Source of the DNA: Steromphala cineraria
Lineage: Eukaryota; Mollusca; Gastropoda; Trochida; Trochidae
Assembly (NCBI GenBank): GCA_916613615.1
Contig: OU744737.1
Span: 2,252,001 to 2,316,000 of the forward strand
Length of the DNA: 64,000 nucleotides
Reading direction: 5' to 3'
In this document: positions 1-11,094 of the stretch, one piece after another
How the letters are laid out: each line of letters starts with the position of its first letter
How positions within the stretch are numbered: the stretch's first letter is position 1
Translations under genes and position numbers: made by a program
Notes under the pieces: generated by a model
Database searches by the model: none
Seen by the model: only the letters and a program-made list of their open reading frames with translations
Told to the model about the DNA's origin: nothing

Positions 1-703
1 ACTTATATTTTGCCCTCTTTCAAAGTGATAAATATCAACCTTGTGTGAAACATCTTCATGGAAACTTGCTTTCTATTTCACCACAATTTTGCAAACATAG
101 TCTTCAATACTTGGGCACTGTCTTTCTGCTACTGGCATGCTAGTGAGAGGATAACAGTTCGTTATAAAGCCTTATGCAGATGTGAGAGAACTTATTTAAA
201 GAAGTAAGCCAGTTAACTACACTTCTTGTCTGCCCCACATTGTGTGTAAGATTCAAATTGGTTTGTTTTGATAAATTTGGTTCCGTATTTTCACATTTGT
301 CATGTTTGTGATAGTGACATTGTGTTACTATATATTTGTTGGCTCTGTGAATAAGGATGTAGCAGTTATATACATTTGTACGCTATAGACTTACTATATG
401 TCTCAAAAACGCCTACAGATATTTCAACCAAATTTGTTATGCTTCTAGATATAACATTTTCTGTAGATGATGTCATAGCTGACGTTAGCTACCATGTACC
501 CTGAAACCTACTTTTTCAATCTTCCTCAGAACCTAATTTCCTAAAGAGCTGAAATCTTGTGTACAGACTCTGTGGCCAATCAGTATTATGATTCACAGAT
601 TTGGTTATGTTGAAATATAAGAAGATTTATACTGTTAAGATCTCACAATGCTATGACAACATTACTCAAAAGCATTAAAAAACACATCATTCACATATAT
701 ATT

Positions 704-709
704 TTTATT
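704..709 (-). promoter_or_regulatory. Candidate poly(A) signal of SELENOS copy 1
   Basis: AATAAA on the minus strand, about 380 nt beyond the SECIS-like hairpin and about 2 kb beyond the stop codon. It is the first convincing signal I noticed after the SECIS; cleavage would fall near 685. AT-rich sequence makes chance matches likely. Confidence 0.4.
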
Positions 710-1084
710 GAGAACCACATATTTACATCATAAAGTATCCCTCCCTGCAGAGGTAGGTCAAGTTGCAACATGTTGATCTAACCTCTGTTTGAATAAGAGG
801 AGTTTGCTCATGTTCTCCCAGGCATAAATTTGTACCATAAACCATTTGGAAAGTTCAGCCAATGAAGGCCTTTGCCAGTGTTCAGTTGCCAAAACGATGA
901 CCAATGAACAGCATCATTGGTTGAACAACTTCAATTCCATCCAATCAGGCTTCCTCTTCTCTAGACTGCAAACTCACTTATTTAAACAGAGGCTGGATCA
1001 ACATTTTACGATGATCTACCTCAGTGGGGAGAGGATGACCATGGACATCAATGTACATAGACAAGTTATAGCAAGATGCAACGT

Positions 1085-1137
1085 TATCATCAGTCCTCAC
1101 CGAGACCAGGTCTTTTCAGGGAGGACGTCATACGAAA
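1085..1137 (-). promoter_or_regulatory. SECIS-like element (SELENOS 3' UTR, copy 1)
   Basis: Read on the minus strand: the 5' quartet ATGA (1128-1131), then 11 nt, then an A-run (1113-1116) as the apical AA motif, a short mini-hairpin (AGACC/GGTCT), the 3' arm, and the 3' quartet TGAT (1089-1092). Helix II pairs GTCCTC (1121-1126) with GAGGAC (1093-1098) and can extend past one mismatch through CTG/CGG. Spacing and layout fit a form 2 eukaryotic SECIS, which recruits SBP2 and EFSec to decode UGA as selenocysteine. Helix I looks short (CGT/ACG plus an internal loop). It lies about 1.6 kb downstream of the Sec UGA of the exon at 2744-2826, on the same strand. Confidence 0.75.
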
Positions 1138-2743
1138 CTCTCAAGGACAAGAGGACTCTTCCATAGTATTTCAGAACCAAATGTTGGGGTCATCAGAAGG
1201 GTCAAATAAATTAACTGGAAAGATCTAGCATCATTGTATGAAATATGTCCGGACTGGTGAATAAAACCTTCAAACATGTACAAGAAACTCAAATACAGAT
1301 TTAATTAAGCTGAAGATACATCTTGTAAGATAACTTATCGAGCAAATATTCCACATTTGGTTCTGTAATAATCTTCCAAGAGAGAATCATGTTGCATGAA
1401 CATTTTTAACAATGAGGCCTTTGAAAATTTAATTTCCAAAATCTAATGTTTAATTCTAAACACTCATACTTAAGGAAAGCATCAATGAGAGACAAACTAT
1501 TACAAGGAAGATGATTATTAGGATTTTAATATTTCTCAATGTAAAGATAACAATTTTAATTGAGAAACACAAACAAACACTGACATTACATCATCTTGGA
1601 ATCTAACGAGTTTTCAATGCTAATTAAACAAGGATTTGATTACGAAAATATAATTTTTCAAAGTAGTATAATAAACAAGAAAGAACATTGCATTGAAATA
1701 AATTCATCAAACAATTTAATCTTAACTTTTCATAATTGTCAACATGATTAATTTACTTTAAAAGATTATATTCACTTGACAAACATCCTCCATCAGTTTA
1801 TAAAAGTCATCAAATATTCAATTTTTTTCTTTTAGAGATTTGAAGGGTAATCACAAATGAATCAATTCTGTGAAACTTAATGAAATATTACATAATTGTA
1901 ATATCAAAGTACGTAAGATTGCTAAAACAAAATATTTGTTCTATGAAAGTCAAGAAATTTTATAAAGTGTTTAAGGATAATTGTTACAATAGCAGTTTAT
2001 ATTTTCAAATATTTTAACAGAAAAACCATCAAAAGTTGTCTAGTTTTACCAATGTATAGTTAGTTGAAACTGACGCGGGCAGAAACCAGAAACAAATATA
2101 TTTCTTGGCCTTACACAATCTTCTTATTTCAAAATTCCATACAAACAAAATGCAAATTCTTAGATAAAATTGTCTTTTATATTATCTTTTATTATAAACT
2201 TTAAAAGAAGTTTCAACCGATTTTACAATAACTGAATAAACCTACAAAAGCTGAATCAATTAACATTTAAGGGCTTCACAGTAGAGAGTTACTTTGAAAT
2301 GATTACAAGCAGAACATTTCTGATGACAAGCGGTTTAATCTAAAAAAGATGTACTTATAAAACTCGATCTGTCTCCAAAGGGTCTGATGAAGAGGGAACG
2401 CGATATACCGGTAATAACAACACATCGCTTCCTGAAACTTTCTTCCGAATTAATCAAACTTGTCCGATCTTCTTTCAAGGAAGTGATTGCTTCTCTTCAG
2501 GCCATAAGGACTTAAATTGTGACATTTTCACACCAATGAATTTATTTTTCGGGAAACAAAGAATCTTAAGAAAATATTAGAAAATGCAGGGAAGATAATT
2601 ATCAAAAGTGAAATCTATGAGATAAATATTCCCTGCCGGAGCTGAATACTCAATATCATCAAAATTTCAAAAGGCCTCATTGAGAAAGAGAGGGTCGAGT
2701 CATGTGACAGATCATGTGACTGATCATGTGACAGACCCCCAGA

Positions 2744-2826
2744 TTAACCTCATCCGCCCCCAGCACCTCCCCGTCTTGCCGGTCGGTAGCTTGCCCCGCC
2801 CCCGGACCCCATCAACGGGTTGTAAT
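2744..2826 (-). CDS. SELENOS: Selenoprotein S terminal coding exon, copy 1 (partial gene)
   Basis: A GC-rich 83-nt exon follows a good 3' splice site (TTCTTATTGCAG; AG at 2827-2828). The first two bases complete a codon split by the intron. The exon then reads YNPLMGSGGG, ASYRPARRGG, AGGG, in-frame TGA (2750-2752), GGT, TAA (2744-2746). This is the C-terminal tail of selenoprotein S (VIMP), whose known end is YNPL...GGG...RPGRRG...GGUG, with Sec as penultimate residue. SELENOS is an ER membrane protein that binds p97/VCP and Derlins in ER-associated degradation. The SECIS-like hairpin on the same strand supports recoding of TGA. Earlier exons (membrane segment, coiled coil) were not found upstream on the minus strand. 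An ordinary gene caller would end the protein at TGA or miss the exon. Confidence 0.87.
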
Positions 2827-2829
2827 CTG

Positions 2830-3420
2830 CAATAAGAAAAAACATTCTCAGAGTGGTTTTAAATGGTTGAGATATTGTATGTCTGTACACTTGTGTCTCA
2901 TAGAGCTAAACGGCTGGATATTTTCTTTTTTTCCTGATAAAGCCATGTGAGCAAATGAAGTAAGAAACATTGTGACATTCAAATGAAATAATTTTCTTCT
3001 TTCTGTATTTTTATGAGATAAGAAAGGGCTCTGTGTGTTGATTACACATCCCTCTCAGTAATGCGTGTGACAATGAACCTGCAAAGCTCTTTTCACTTGA
3101 CTTAACAACTCTGAAATTGACAAAAGAAGTTATGAATGAACTCGTAAGAATAGTAGTTTGTAACACACATTTATGTCGGTAAACTTAAAGGAAACCAAGT
3201 TCTTTTTCAATTATTTTATGAATTATTAAATCATATAAGTTAGGAATAGTAGAGGACTTATAGATATAAAATTATTGTACATTAAACAATGTTTTCAACA
3301 GATGGTACTGAGATTACAGGTCATTTACAGACTATAGCTTGCTTTAGAAACAATATTATATATATATATATTAGATAATTCACCAAAATGAACGAAACAG
3401 CGGCCGACATAATGGCATAT
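2830..3420. other. Intron-side flank of SELENOS copy 1
   Basis: AT-rich sequence upstream of the last SELENOS exon, presumably intron. It contains an (AT)n run near 3356-3371. No further exon was recognised. It is shared with 18004-18937 except for the 340-bp difference. Confidence 0.5.
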
Positions 3421-3648
3421 TAACCCTTACGATGCGGCTATATATTTTTGCTCAACTAGCCCCCGTGGCGACATTGTTTTGTCCGGTGCCTGCCACCGTT
3501 ATATCCTGATTGCACCGCTCACTGAATATTTTTATGTAGCGAGTCCCGTGTCTTTTACAACAATTGGTGTATCTATTTCGCGGATCCCGGATTTTTATTT
3601 AGAGCCTTGTAAAATGTTTATTTATGCACACACAATAATTCTTTTTAA

Positions 3649-4229
3649 CCCTTACGATGCGGGGCGCGTGATATTTACGGGCCAAATATAAAATGGCACA
3701 TAAGCCCTCTTGGCGAAATCCGTAACTTTCAGGATAAGGCTATATATTGACTGCAAGCAGTCTTGGCTGCTCCCGGATATAAAATATCAAACCTTTTCTC
3801 AAAAATGATTGAGGGTACCCACCTTGCGGCATTCATATCTCACAAACCAATAGAGATAATTCTATAATTTTTACATCATCGTGTAGAAGAGAGAATTGTC
3901 TTCATTTCCATGTATCATATGTATATCCGCGCACAAAAATAAAGAAGCGGCAAAGCGTTGCGACAAGTGCCGCAAAAAATTTGTTTACCTCAAAATGATT
4001 GAGGGTACCCACCTTGCGGCATTTATATCTCACGAACCATTAGAGATAATTTATAATTTTTACATCATCGTATAGAAGAGAGAATTGTCTTTATTTCCAT
4101 GTACCATATGTATATCCGCGCACAAAAATAAAGAAGCGGTTAATCAGGATATAACGGTGGCTGGCACCGGACAAAACAATTCCGCCACGTGGGCTTGTAG
4201 AGCAAAAATATATAGCCGCATCGTAAAGG
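3649..4229. mobile_element. F1 MITE (short form), nested copy
   Basis: A 581-bp element flanked by TTAA at 3645-3648 and 4230-4233. It is nearly identical to 6126-6707 and 11502-12083 and contains two tandem monomers about 188 bp apart (each starting near TGATTGAGGGTACCC). It sits inside the longer F1 element; copy 2 of SD1 lacks it at the corresponding place (about 19417). Confidence 0.8.
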
Positions 4230-4299
4230 TTAAATGGACTTCTAGATACACTGTGCCTCTTTATAAATATATAAAAAACATTACGATGCGCCTCATATT

Positions 4300-5150
4300 T
4301 TTTTTCCCACAGTCATCAAAAGAAAGTCTTTATTTCCGCTTACCGCTTCTATATTTCTGTGCGCAAGTAGAGCGCGTACCGCTTCTTCATTTCTGTGCGC
4401 GCATAGACAAATGATACATGGAAATAAAGACAATTCTTTTCTCTACAAGTTGATATAAAAATTATAAAATTATCTCAAATGGTTCGTGAGATATGAATGC
4501 CGCAAGGTGCGCAAGTTATATTAGCGATAGCCGGAGCGCAACTAGCGCGTGTGAACGATCACATATATTTCGCTAGCCGCTTCTTTATTCCTGTCCGCGC
4601 ATAGACATATGATACATGGAAATAAAGACAATTCTTCCCTCTACAAGTTGATATAAAAATTATAAAATTATCTCTAATGGTTCGTGAGATATGAGTGCCG
4701 CAAGATGCGCGAGTTAAATACAAGTTCAATTAGCGAACGCCGGAGCGCAAGTAGAGCGCGCACCGCTTCTTCATTTCTTTGCGCGCATAGACAAATGATA
4801 CATGGAAATAAAAAAACAATTATTTTCTCTACAAGTTGATATAAAAATTATAAAATTATCTCTAATGGTTCGTGAGATATGAGTGCCGCAAGGTGCGCGA
4901 GTGAAATACAAGTTCAATTAGCGAACGCCGGCGCGCAAGTAGAGCGCGGATGGACGATGTCATTTATTCCGCGCATCGCTGCCGCTTCTTTATCATTGTG
5001 CGCGCATAGACAAATGATACATGTAAATAAAGACAATTCTCTCCTCTAAACGATGATGTAAAACTTATAGAATTATCTCTAATGGTTCGTGAGATATGAA
5101 TGCCGCAAGGTGGGTACCCTCAATCAATTATAGCCTTATCCTGAAAGTTA
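4300..5150. repeat. Satellite-like array of about 180-bp monomers
   Basis: Repeated units contain CCGCTTCTT(T/C)ATT, GCGCGCATAGAC, ATGATACATGGAAATAAAG, CTCTAATGGTTCGTGAG and ATGCCGCAAGGTGCG. Open frames in these units merely follow the repeat. The same monomer, inverted or direct, occurs in the short F1 MITEs, at 19500-21172, 14474-14640 and 25330-26115. Confidence 0.8.
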
Positions 5151-5452
5151 CGGATTTCGCCAAGAGAGTTTACGTGCCATTTTATATTTGGCCCCTAAAT
5201 ATCACGGACCCGCATCGTAAGGGTTAATTTCATCCCGAAGCGCATGCATGTATGACAATTGGTCTCTAACATTAGTGCCAATGTTAGGATTACACTTAGA
5301 GTACCTTACAGATCACAAAAACAAAGAGTTTCAGCTGATAACTACAAAGCAATTATAATGGACTCCTATCCCCCCAACCTTACCTTAAACATATACAGCA
5401 TAGGTCAACCAAAAGATTTTCTATTCCTGGTTTTTACCAACTAGACAATTAA

Positions 5453-5659
5453 GGAACCAATATCAAAGAGAAAGAAGTATATTTAACAATCACCTGCCCT
5501 CCTGAAAAATCTCGTCCAACCAAGCTTGATTCCAAATCCAAATTCCAAAGAACTGATCCTGTCATTAAAAAGAGCGCCAAAGGCAAACCAGAAACATCTG
5601 TTAAGGAAAGTCTTTCCTCCGATAATCATCTCCTTGTTTCTTGTCCTGCGTTAACGTGA
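5453..5659 (+). other. Open frame retained in both SD1 copies
   Basis: A 68-codon frame without ATG, rich in Lys, Ser and Pro, ends with TGA at 5657-5659. The paralogous stretch in copy 2 (about 22160-22335) differs by single-base indels that roughly compensate, so the frame is open before and after in both copies. No family was recognised and no splice sites were established. It may be an eroded exon or chance. Confidence 0.2.
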
Positions 5660-5901
5660 TAAAGCAAATGTTCAGAGATGAAGATGGTAAATCCTGAAGA
5701 TAAGATATATCTCGTTATAACAATTTTACGTATTATGATTTCTGGTCCAAACTTCTTAGATGTTGAGAGAAAATGGAAATGTAACTAACAAAGACGATTT
5801 CCTGGTTGATAAATTGGAAAAATATTGTAGATCTTCAAAAACATCATCTAGATAATAAGCACAGAGTACATGTCAATATCAAAGAGTTCTCTAGTTTTTA
5901 A

Positions 5902-6848
5902 AGGGGCAGTAGCACGTTTTTAGGAGGAATATAAAGTGATGTCAGGAAAATGAAAATTAATGGTTCCAATTGAAAGACAATGCACTTAAACTGAATGAAG
6001 CAGTAATAGTTCAAATATATAATGTAAAGTTTAGCCGTGTGATTCCCTTTTCTTACACAAAATGAATGAAAAGTGTTCACACAAAATGGCCGCCAATGGA
6101 TTTTAGGTGATCTCTTCATACTTAACCCTTACGATGCGGGGCGCGTGATATTTACGGGCCAAATATAAAATGGCACGTAAGCCCTCTTGGCGAAATCCGT
6201 AACTTTCAGGATAAGGCTATATATTGACTGCAAGCAGTCTTGGCTGCTCCCGGATATAAAATATCAAACCTTTTCTCAAAAATGATTGAGGGTACCCACC
6301 TTGCGGCATTCATATCTCACAAACCAATAGAGATAATTCTATAATGTTTACATCATCGTGTAGAAGAGAGAATTGTCTTCATTTCCATGTATCATATGTA
6401 TATCCGCGCACAAAAATAAAGAAGCGGCAAAGCGTTGCGACAAGTGCCGCAAAAAATTTGTTTACCTCAAATTGATTGAGGGTACCCACCTTGCGGCATT
6501 TATATCTCACGAACCATTAGAGATAATTTTATAATTTTTACATCATCGTATAGAAGAGAGAATTGTCTTTATTTCCATGTATCATATGTATATCCGCGCA
6601 CAAAAATAAAGAAGCGGTTAATCAGGATATAACGGTGGCTGGCACCGGACAAAACAATTCCGCCACGTGGGCTTGTAGAGCAAAAATATATAGCCGCATC
6701 GTAAGGGTTAATTTGTCCTCTGACTATGGATGATTGGTTTGTGTTATGAATTTTTTTACACTATCAAAATAATACATTTATCATAAACTTACTATTATCA
6801 GTAAAAATTAAAAAATATAAAATTATCAAAAAACGTGCTACTGTCCCT
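5902..6848. mobile_element. F2 MITE split by an F1 insertion
   Basis: Ends AGGGGCAGTAGCACG and its inverse, flanked by TTAA (5898-5901; 6849-6852). About 361 bp of F2 remain when the F1 element at 6126-6707 and one TTAA are removed. Minus-strand open frames here occur in F2 copies generally and are not genes. Confidence 0.85.
6126..6707. mobile_element. F1 MITE, 582 bp, inserted in an F2 element
   Basis: TTAA at 6122-6125 and 6708-6711 flank inverted ends CCCTTACGATGCGG / CCGCATCGTAAGGG. The length matches the copy at 11502-12083 exactly. Two internal monomers of about 188 bp are present. Confidence 0.9.
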
Positions 6849-6852
6849 TTAA

Positions 6853-7741
6853 GTTCTCAGAAACATGGTTACATCATTGTTTCTTTTGTAAGTAGGTACA
6901 TGTATATCAAACTTTTTTTTCTTACATGATAATAAGATGTAAGAACTTATTCTTTTTTTGCAGCCAAATTATCTCTTAATGATACAAAACGAGATATTAA
7001 CTATACAACTGTATCATAAAAGAATAAAATCCGATTAATTACAAAATTTCATTTCCTTCTTAAATGACAATTTCAAATATATCTTATATTTAAATGATGG
7101 CTTACAATTGTTCATGATGGTTTATCGTACTATCAAACTGATTTAGTTTTCTGTCTCAACCAAAATTTCTAAAGTGTTCTTATTGAATTGACAAAATGGC
7201 TTTTCTATTTACGCAATAATATTCCCAAAACCATTCACACCTAAGTTGACTTCATTCAAAATGTTGGTTATATTAATCATTCTCATAGATTTTTTACAAG
7301 ATATATAGCAACCACAGCATGATATATAAGTAAATGATATATCCAAAAAAAAAAAATCAGCCATATCAAACTAAAGTTTTAAATATTTAAAAAAAATATA
7401 AGATAATAGATTACACATAATGACTATTTGTATAAAAAAATGGACTAAAAGCTTTCCTGTCTCAAGCCCTTGGTTGAAAAAGTTAAAAGTCGTAGTAGTA
7501 GTATATTTTTTTTATTGAAGTGTCACACGCATCATTACATTTTATATACAAGACATGTTGCAAAAGTTATAAGTCGTAGTAGTAGTATTTTTTTATTTAT
7601 TAAAGTGTCTCACGCATCATAACATTTTATATACAAGACATGGTAAAATTATAAAACAATGGGTCGAGCCACAAATGGCCTATGAGACACTAAAAGAAGA
7701 CATTTTACTGTTAACATGTTCATCAAGTTCGAGGTTTCAAT
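6853..7741. other. AT-rich sequence with no recognised gene
   Basis: Only a direct repeat was seen: AAAAGTCGTAGTAGTAGTAT followed by a T-run and GTGTC(A/T)CACGCATCAT, near 7486-7560 and again near 7568-7640. No coding signal was found. Confidence 0.5.
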
Positions 7742-7743
7742 TA

Positions 7744-8398
7744 CCGTATTTCCTCGAATAGACACACCAGGCGTATATTTTTTCACACCCCCTTTACCCC
7801 CGAGACCGCCGTCTATTTGTTTTTTAGTAGAAAATAGATGTATATAGATGATGTAAAGGGGGATTTCATTATTATCATTCACCTACGGGAGCATTGATTA
7901 ATTAATTAATCACCCGGCGTCTATTCGAGACCCGGTGTCTATTTGTTATTTACTAGGAAATAGATGTATATAGATGATGTAAAGGGGGATTTCATTATTT
8001 GCATTCACCTATGGGAGCATTGTTTAATTAACTAATCACCCGACGTCTATTCGAGACCCGGCGTCTATTTACTTCAAACAGCCATACCCCCAGCGTCTAT
8101 TCGAGGCAGGCGTCTATTTGTTTTTTAGTAGGAAATAGATGAATATTATATAGATGATGTAAAGGGGGATTTCATTATTTGCATTCACCTACGGGAGCAA
8201 TGATTAATTAACTAATCACCCGGCGTCTATTCGAGACACAGCGTCTATTCTAGACCCGGCGTGTACTTACGTCAAACAGCCATACCCCCGGCAGCTATTC
8301 GAGACCCGGCATGTATTTACTTCAAACAGCCATACCCCCGGCGTCTATTCGAGACCCGGCGTTTATTCGAGTCCCGGCGTCTATTCGAGGAAATACGG
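7744..8398. mobile_element. F3 foldback MITE, GTCTATT subtype
   Basis: Inverted ends CCGTATTTCCTCGAATAG / CTATTCGAGGAAATACGG, flanked by TA (7742-7743; 8399-8400). The interior is a degenerate array of an 18-mer of the form CGGCGTCTATTCGAGACC, with longer repeats (about 240 bp) containing TAGATGATGTAAAGGGGG. Confidence 0.85.
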
Positions 8399-8400
8399 TA

Positions 8401-9063
8401 AACGGTCAGGTCAAGAATCCTACTCCATCAAACAGTTGTGTCAACCCGTGCAGGTGGCAGGAGGGGTCTTTTAAGTGAAAATAAATTCCCAACAAATCAA
8501 TTTTCTTTTACATCTGGTATTATTTAATTTTAACCCATTCAGGAGCAATAGGAAGTCATTTTATTGAAAAAGTTACCCAAAAATTTCTTTCATATCATAT
8601 ACCTTATTATTTAATTTTTATTCATCAGCTGTATTTACAATTTAAGGAGCATTTTGTTTTTAAAGGGACTTTTTTTCATACCGAGAATAAAATCATATTT
8701 CTTTTACATTTAATACATATTCAGTCTTCATCTATCAGCTGTTTGAATCAATCTTAGAATCAGTTCATTTAAAGGGACGGTTCCATTTCATATGAATTTA
8801 CAGAAAATGTCCTTAACTCATTAAACATCATTATTTACACTTATTCAACAGCTGTGACAGCTAGTCCAGCCAGGCGCAAGTTCATTTAAAGGGACAGTCT
8901 TGTTGCATGTTTCTAGTGAAAACAAATTTTCAGGTCAATATACATATGAGTGACTTGAGGCAAAACAGCTGTGCTTAATGCACAGGGAAAGGTCAAGACC
9001 ACTTTACTATTGAACAGCACGGTGGTCAGTTTATACAGATGTGGACAAACTGTATAATGAGGA
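8401..9063. other. Intergenic stretch with scattered short repeats
   Basis: Several copies of TTTAAAGGGAC separated by 110-130 bp (about 8656-8905), each near a CAGCTGT motif, suggest an old degenerate tandem repeat. No gene was seen. Confidence 0.4.
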
Positions 9064-9065
9064 TA

Positions 9066-9392
9066 CCGTGTTTCCTCTAATTAGCGCCCGGGCGCTTATT
9101 TTTCAGCACCTCTTAACCCCCTGGCGCTTATAAGAGGCCCAGCGCTTATTGGAGACCCGGCGCTTATTTCTTTCAAAGAGAATTGAACTTTGTTTAAGTC
9201 GTCTTCTACCATGAATACCTGTAAAATGTTTACTGAGGGAGCATGTATCTAATGATTAGGACCCGGCGGTTATTTGAGACCTGGCGCTTATAAGAGGCCC
9301 GGCGCTTATTTTCTCAACTATCTATGACCCCCCGGCACTTATTAGAGGCCCGGCCCTTATTGGAGACCCAGCACTTATTACAGGAAATACGG
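9066..9392. mobile_element. F3 foldback MITE, GCGCTTATT subtype
   Basis: Inverted ends CCGTGTTTCCTC / GGAAATACGG, flanked by TA (9064-9065; 9393-9394). It has internal degenerate 18-mers of the form CGGCGCTTATTGGAGACC. Confidence 0.85.
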
Positions 9393-10529
9393 TACTTATA
9401 AACTGTTGAACAATTGTGCTCTCAAAGAGCAACCATTCGATGAACCTATTATGAGGACCAACATCACTGCTTTATCCTTAGTCCTTTGGTATTCGATGAC
9501 ATTTGTCAAGTGTTCAATGATGATAATAACTTTAAACCAAACATTTTTTCTGGGCCAAAGATGAAGATACACAGAATTTGACACCCATTCAAAAAGAATT
9601 GAAAAGAATTGGATGAATTCTGCAATCTGTCAGTCAAATTGTGATATTAGAAAACATCCATGTACAAAATACGAAAATTTGAAAACAATTTTTTAAACAA
9701 TTATTGTACTAATTTGGCACTGCAGCCCTCTTATTAGGGTAGAAGACATGTGCAACATTTGAAGTGTGTCAGATGAGAAGTTTCCCTGCAATTGGTCAGA
9801 CAAATTCTGATACTGGAAAGCGATTTAAAGTACAAAGCATGGATATTTTTTTTAATATTCAGAACTTAACAAAATTGGTTGTAATTTGACACTGCACCCC
9901 TCCAAGTAGAGTAGAAGACATGTGCAAAATTTGAAAACAATCGGATGAATAGTTTTTCTGTCATACGTCGGACAAAAAATTTCCTCGGACAGACGGAATC
10001 GTTTTTATTACTATATATTATAACCCTCGACCCGACCATTGGTCTGGAGGTATGAAAATATTTCATTAAATAATAGTATTGAAAAAGCTTTTGTTGCCTG
10101 ATCCTAAACTTTGTATATTTCTCGATGTTTTACAATTGAAAATATTTCCATGATAAGCATTTAATACTCTGATTGGAGAGAATGTGTAAATGTAAAGAAA
10201 AAAGTAGATAGACAGCTTGAAACTTACCATCTTATGAAACTCTTGTCTAAGCTTATTACATAAAGAATCGGAAGAGACATAAACAAAGACTTAATCATTA
10301 TTTCCAATTAATGTGCACAATAATAAGGTCTACCAACAAAGTCGGAGATCAGAGAGATATATAGGTTTGATTACAAGATAATTGGAACTTCAACATTCTC
10401 CATTCAAACTTGACTTATTCCTGCGATGACATGAAACACATCCCGACACAATAACAGTGTTTAATTAAGTAGTCTTCATTGTTCGGATGATTGGAATTGA
10501 AACATAAGCCGCTCGGACAAAATAAGAAA

Positions 10530-10673
10530 ATGGACGAGGAAACCATTAGCAACACTATATCGTCCAATTACAGCGAGGAGGGATGGTTGTGGAGGATATT
10601 AACGAAGGGAGAAATTCTACGTATGATAGGGTCCTACAGGGACTCTTGCTTGGACTGCCTTTTTTGTCCTTAG
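10530..10673 (+). other. Small open frame in SD2 unit 1 (47 codons)
   Basis: ATG in good context (AAAATGG) opens a frame beginning MDEETISNTISSNYSEEGW. A possible donor (CTAC/GTATGA) lies within it. The same frame is at 13393-13536 with a Lys to Glu change. It could be a first exon or chance; no family was recognised. Confidence 0.2.
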
Positions 10674-10742
10674 ATTAGACCTCAGGTCTTTGATACAGGT
10701 AGAGGAAATGGTAAGAAGATATTGGTACTCAGTTATCTTTAA

Positions 10743-11094
10743 AGGGGCAGTAGCACGTTTTTTGATAATTTTATATTTTAAAATTTTCACTGATAGTTGT
10801 AAGTTAATGCTAAATGCATTATATTCGGTGTCAACAATCTCATTACATAAGCCAATCATCCTTAGTCAGAGGACAAAGTATGAGGATTCATTATAAAATA
10901 CATTGGCAGCCCTTTTTTGTGAACACCTTTAATTCATCTTGTGTAAGAAAAGGGAATCGCATGGCTAAAGTTTACATTATATATTTGAATTATTACTGCT
11001 TCATTTAGTTTAAATACATTTTCTTTCAAATGGAACCGCAAATTTTAATTTTCCTGACATCACCTATTCCACCGAAAAACGTGCTACTGCCCCT
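10743..11094. mobile_element. F2 MITE in SD2 unit 1
   Basis: 352 bp with ends AGGGGCAGTAGCACG and its inverse; left TTAA 10739-10742, right site CTAA. It matches the copy at 13606-13959 because it lies in the tandem duplication. Confidence 0.85.

Larger units (their letters stand above)
3425..5223. mobile_element. Large TTAA-flanked element (family F1, long form)
   Basis: Bounded by TTAA at 3421-3424 and 5224-5227, with inverted ends CCCTTACGATGCGG and CGCATCGTAAGGG. The interior has a left arm (3425-3644), a nested 581-bp F1 copy (3649-4229), and an array of about 180-bp monomers (about 4300-5150). CCC/GGG ends with a TTAA target duplication resemble non-autonomous piggyBac-type elements; this class is an inference. 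No transposase coding was seen. Confidence 0.75.
1..5795. repeat. Segmental duplication SD1, copy 1
   Basis: This block matches 15178-22470 in direct orientation at high identity, and the window starts inside it. It carries the SELENOS 3' UTR and last exon, a large TTAA-flanked composite element (3425-5223), and a flank ending near 5795. Differences between copies: copy 2 has 340 bp extra at 18225-18564, a different structure of the TTAA element, and five instead of one 122-bp unit. The true left boundary lies outside the window. Confidence 0.9.

Noticed and set aside
846..1166. 106-codon plus-strand frame shared by both SD1 copies
   Set aside because: It lacks ATG at its start, and the region is the antisense of the SELENOS 3' UTR with the SECIS-like hairpin; sharing is due to the segmental duplication.
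2281..2420. Other SECIS candidates nearer the SELENOS stop
   Set aside because: ATGA/TGAT pairs here are on the wrong strand or too closely spaced for helix II; the hairpin at 1085-1137 fits far better.
10219..10300. Possible upstream SELENOS exon with donor ATG/GTAAGT on the minus strand
   Set aside because: The frame needed to join the last exon (one base left over) meets a stop; no SELENOS-like residues.
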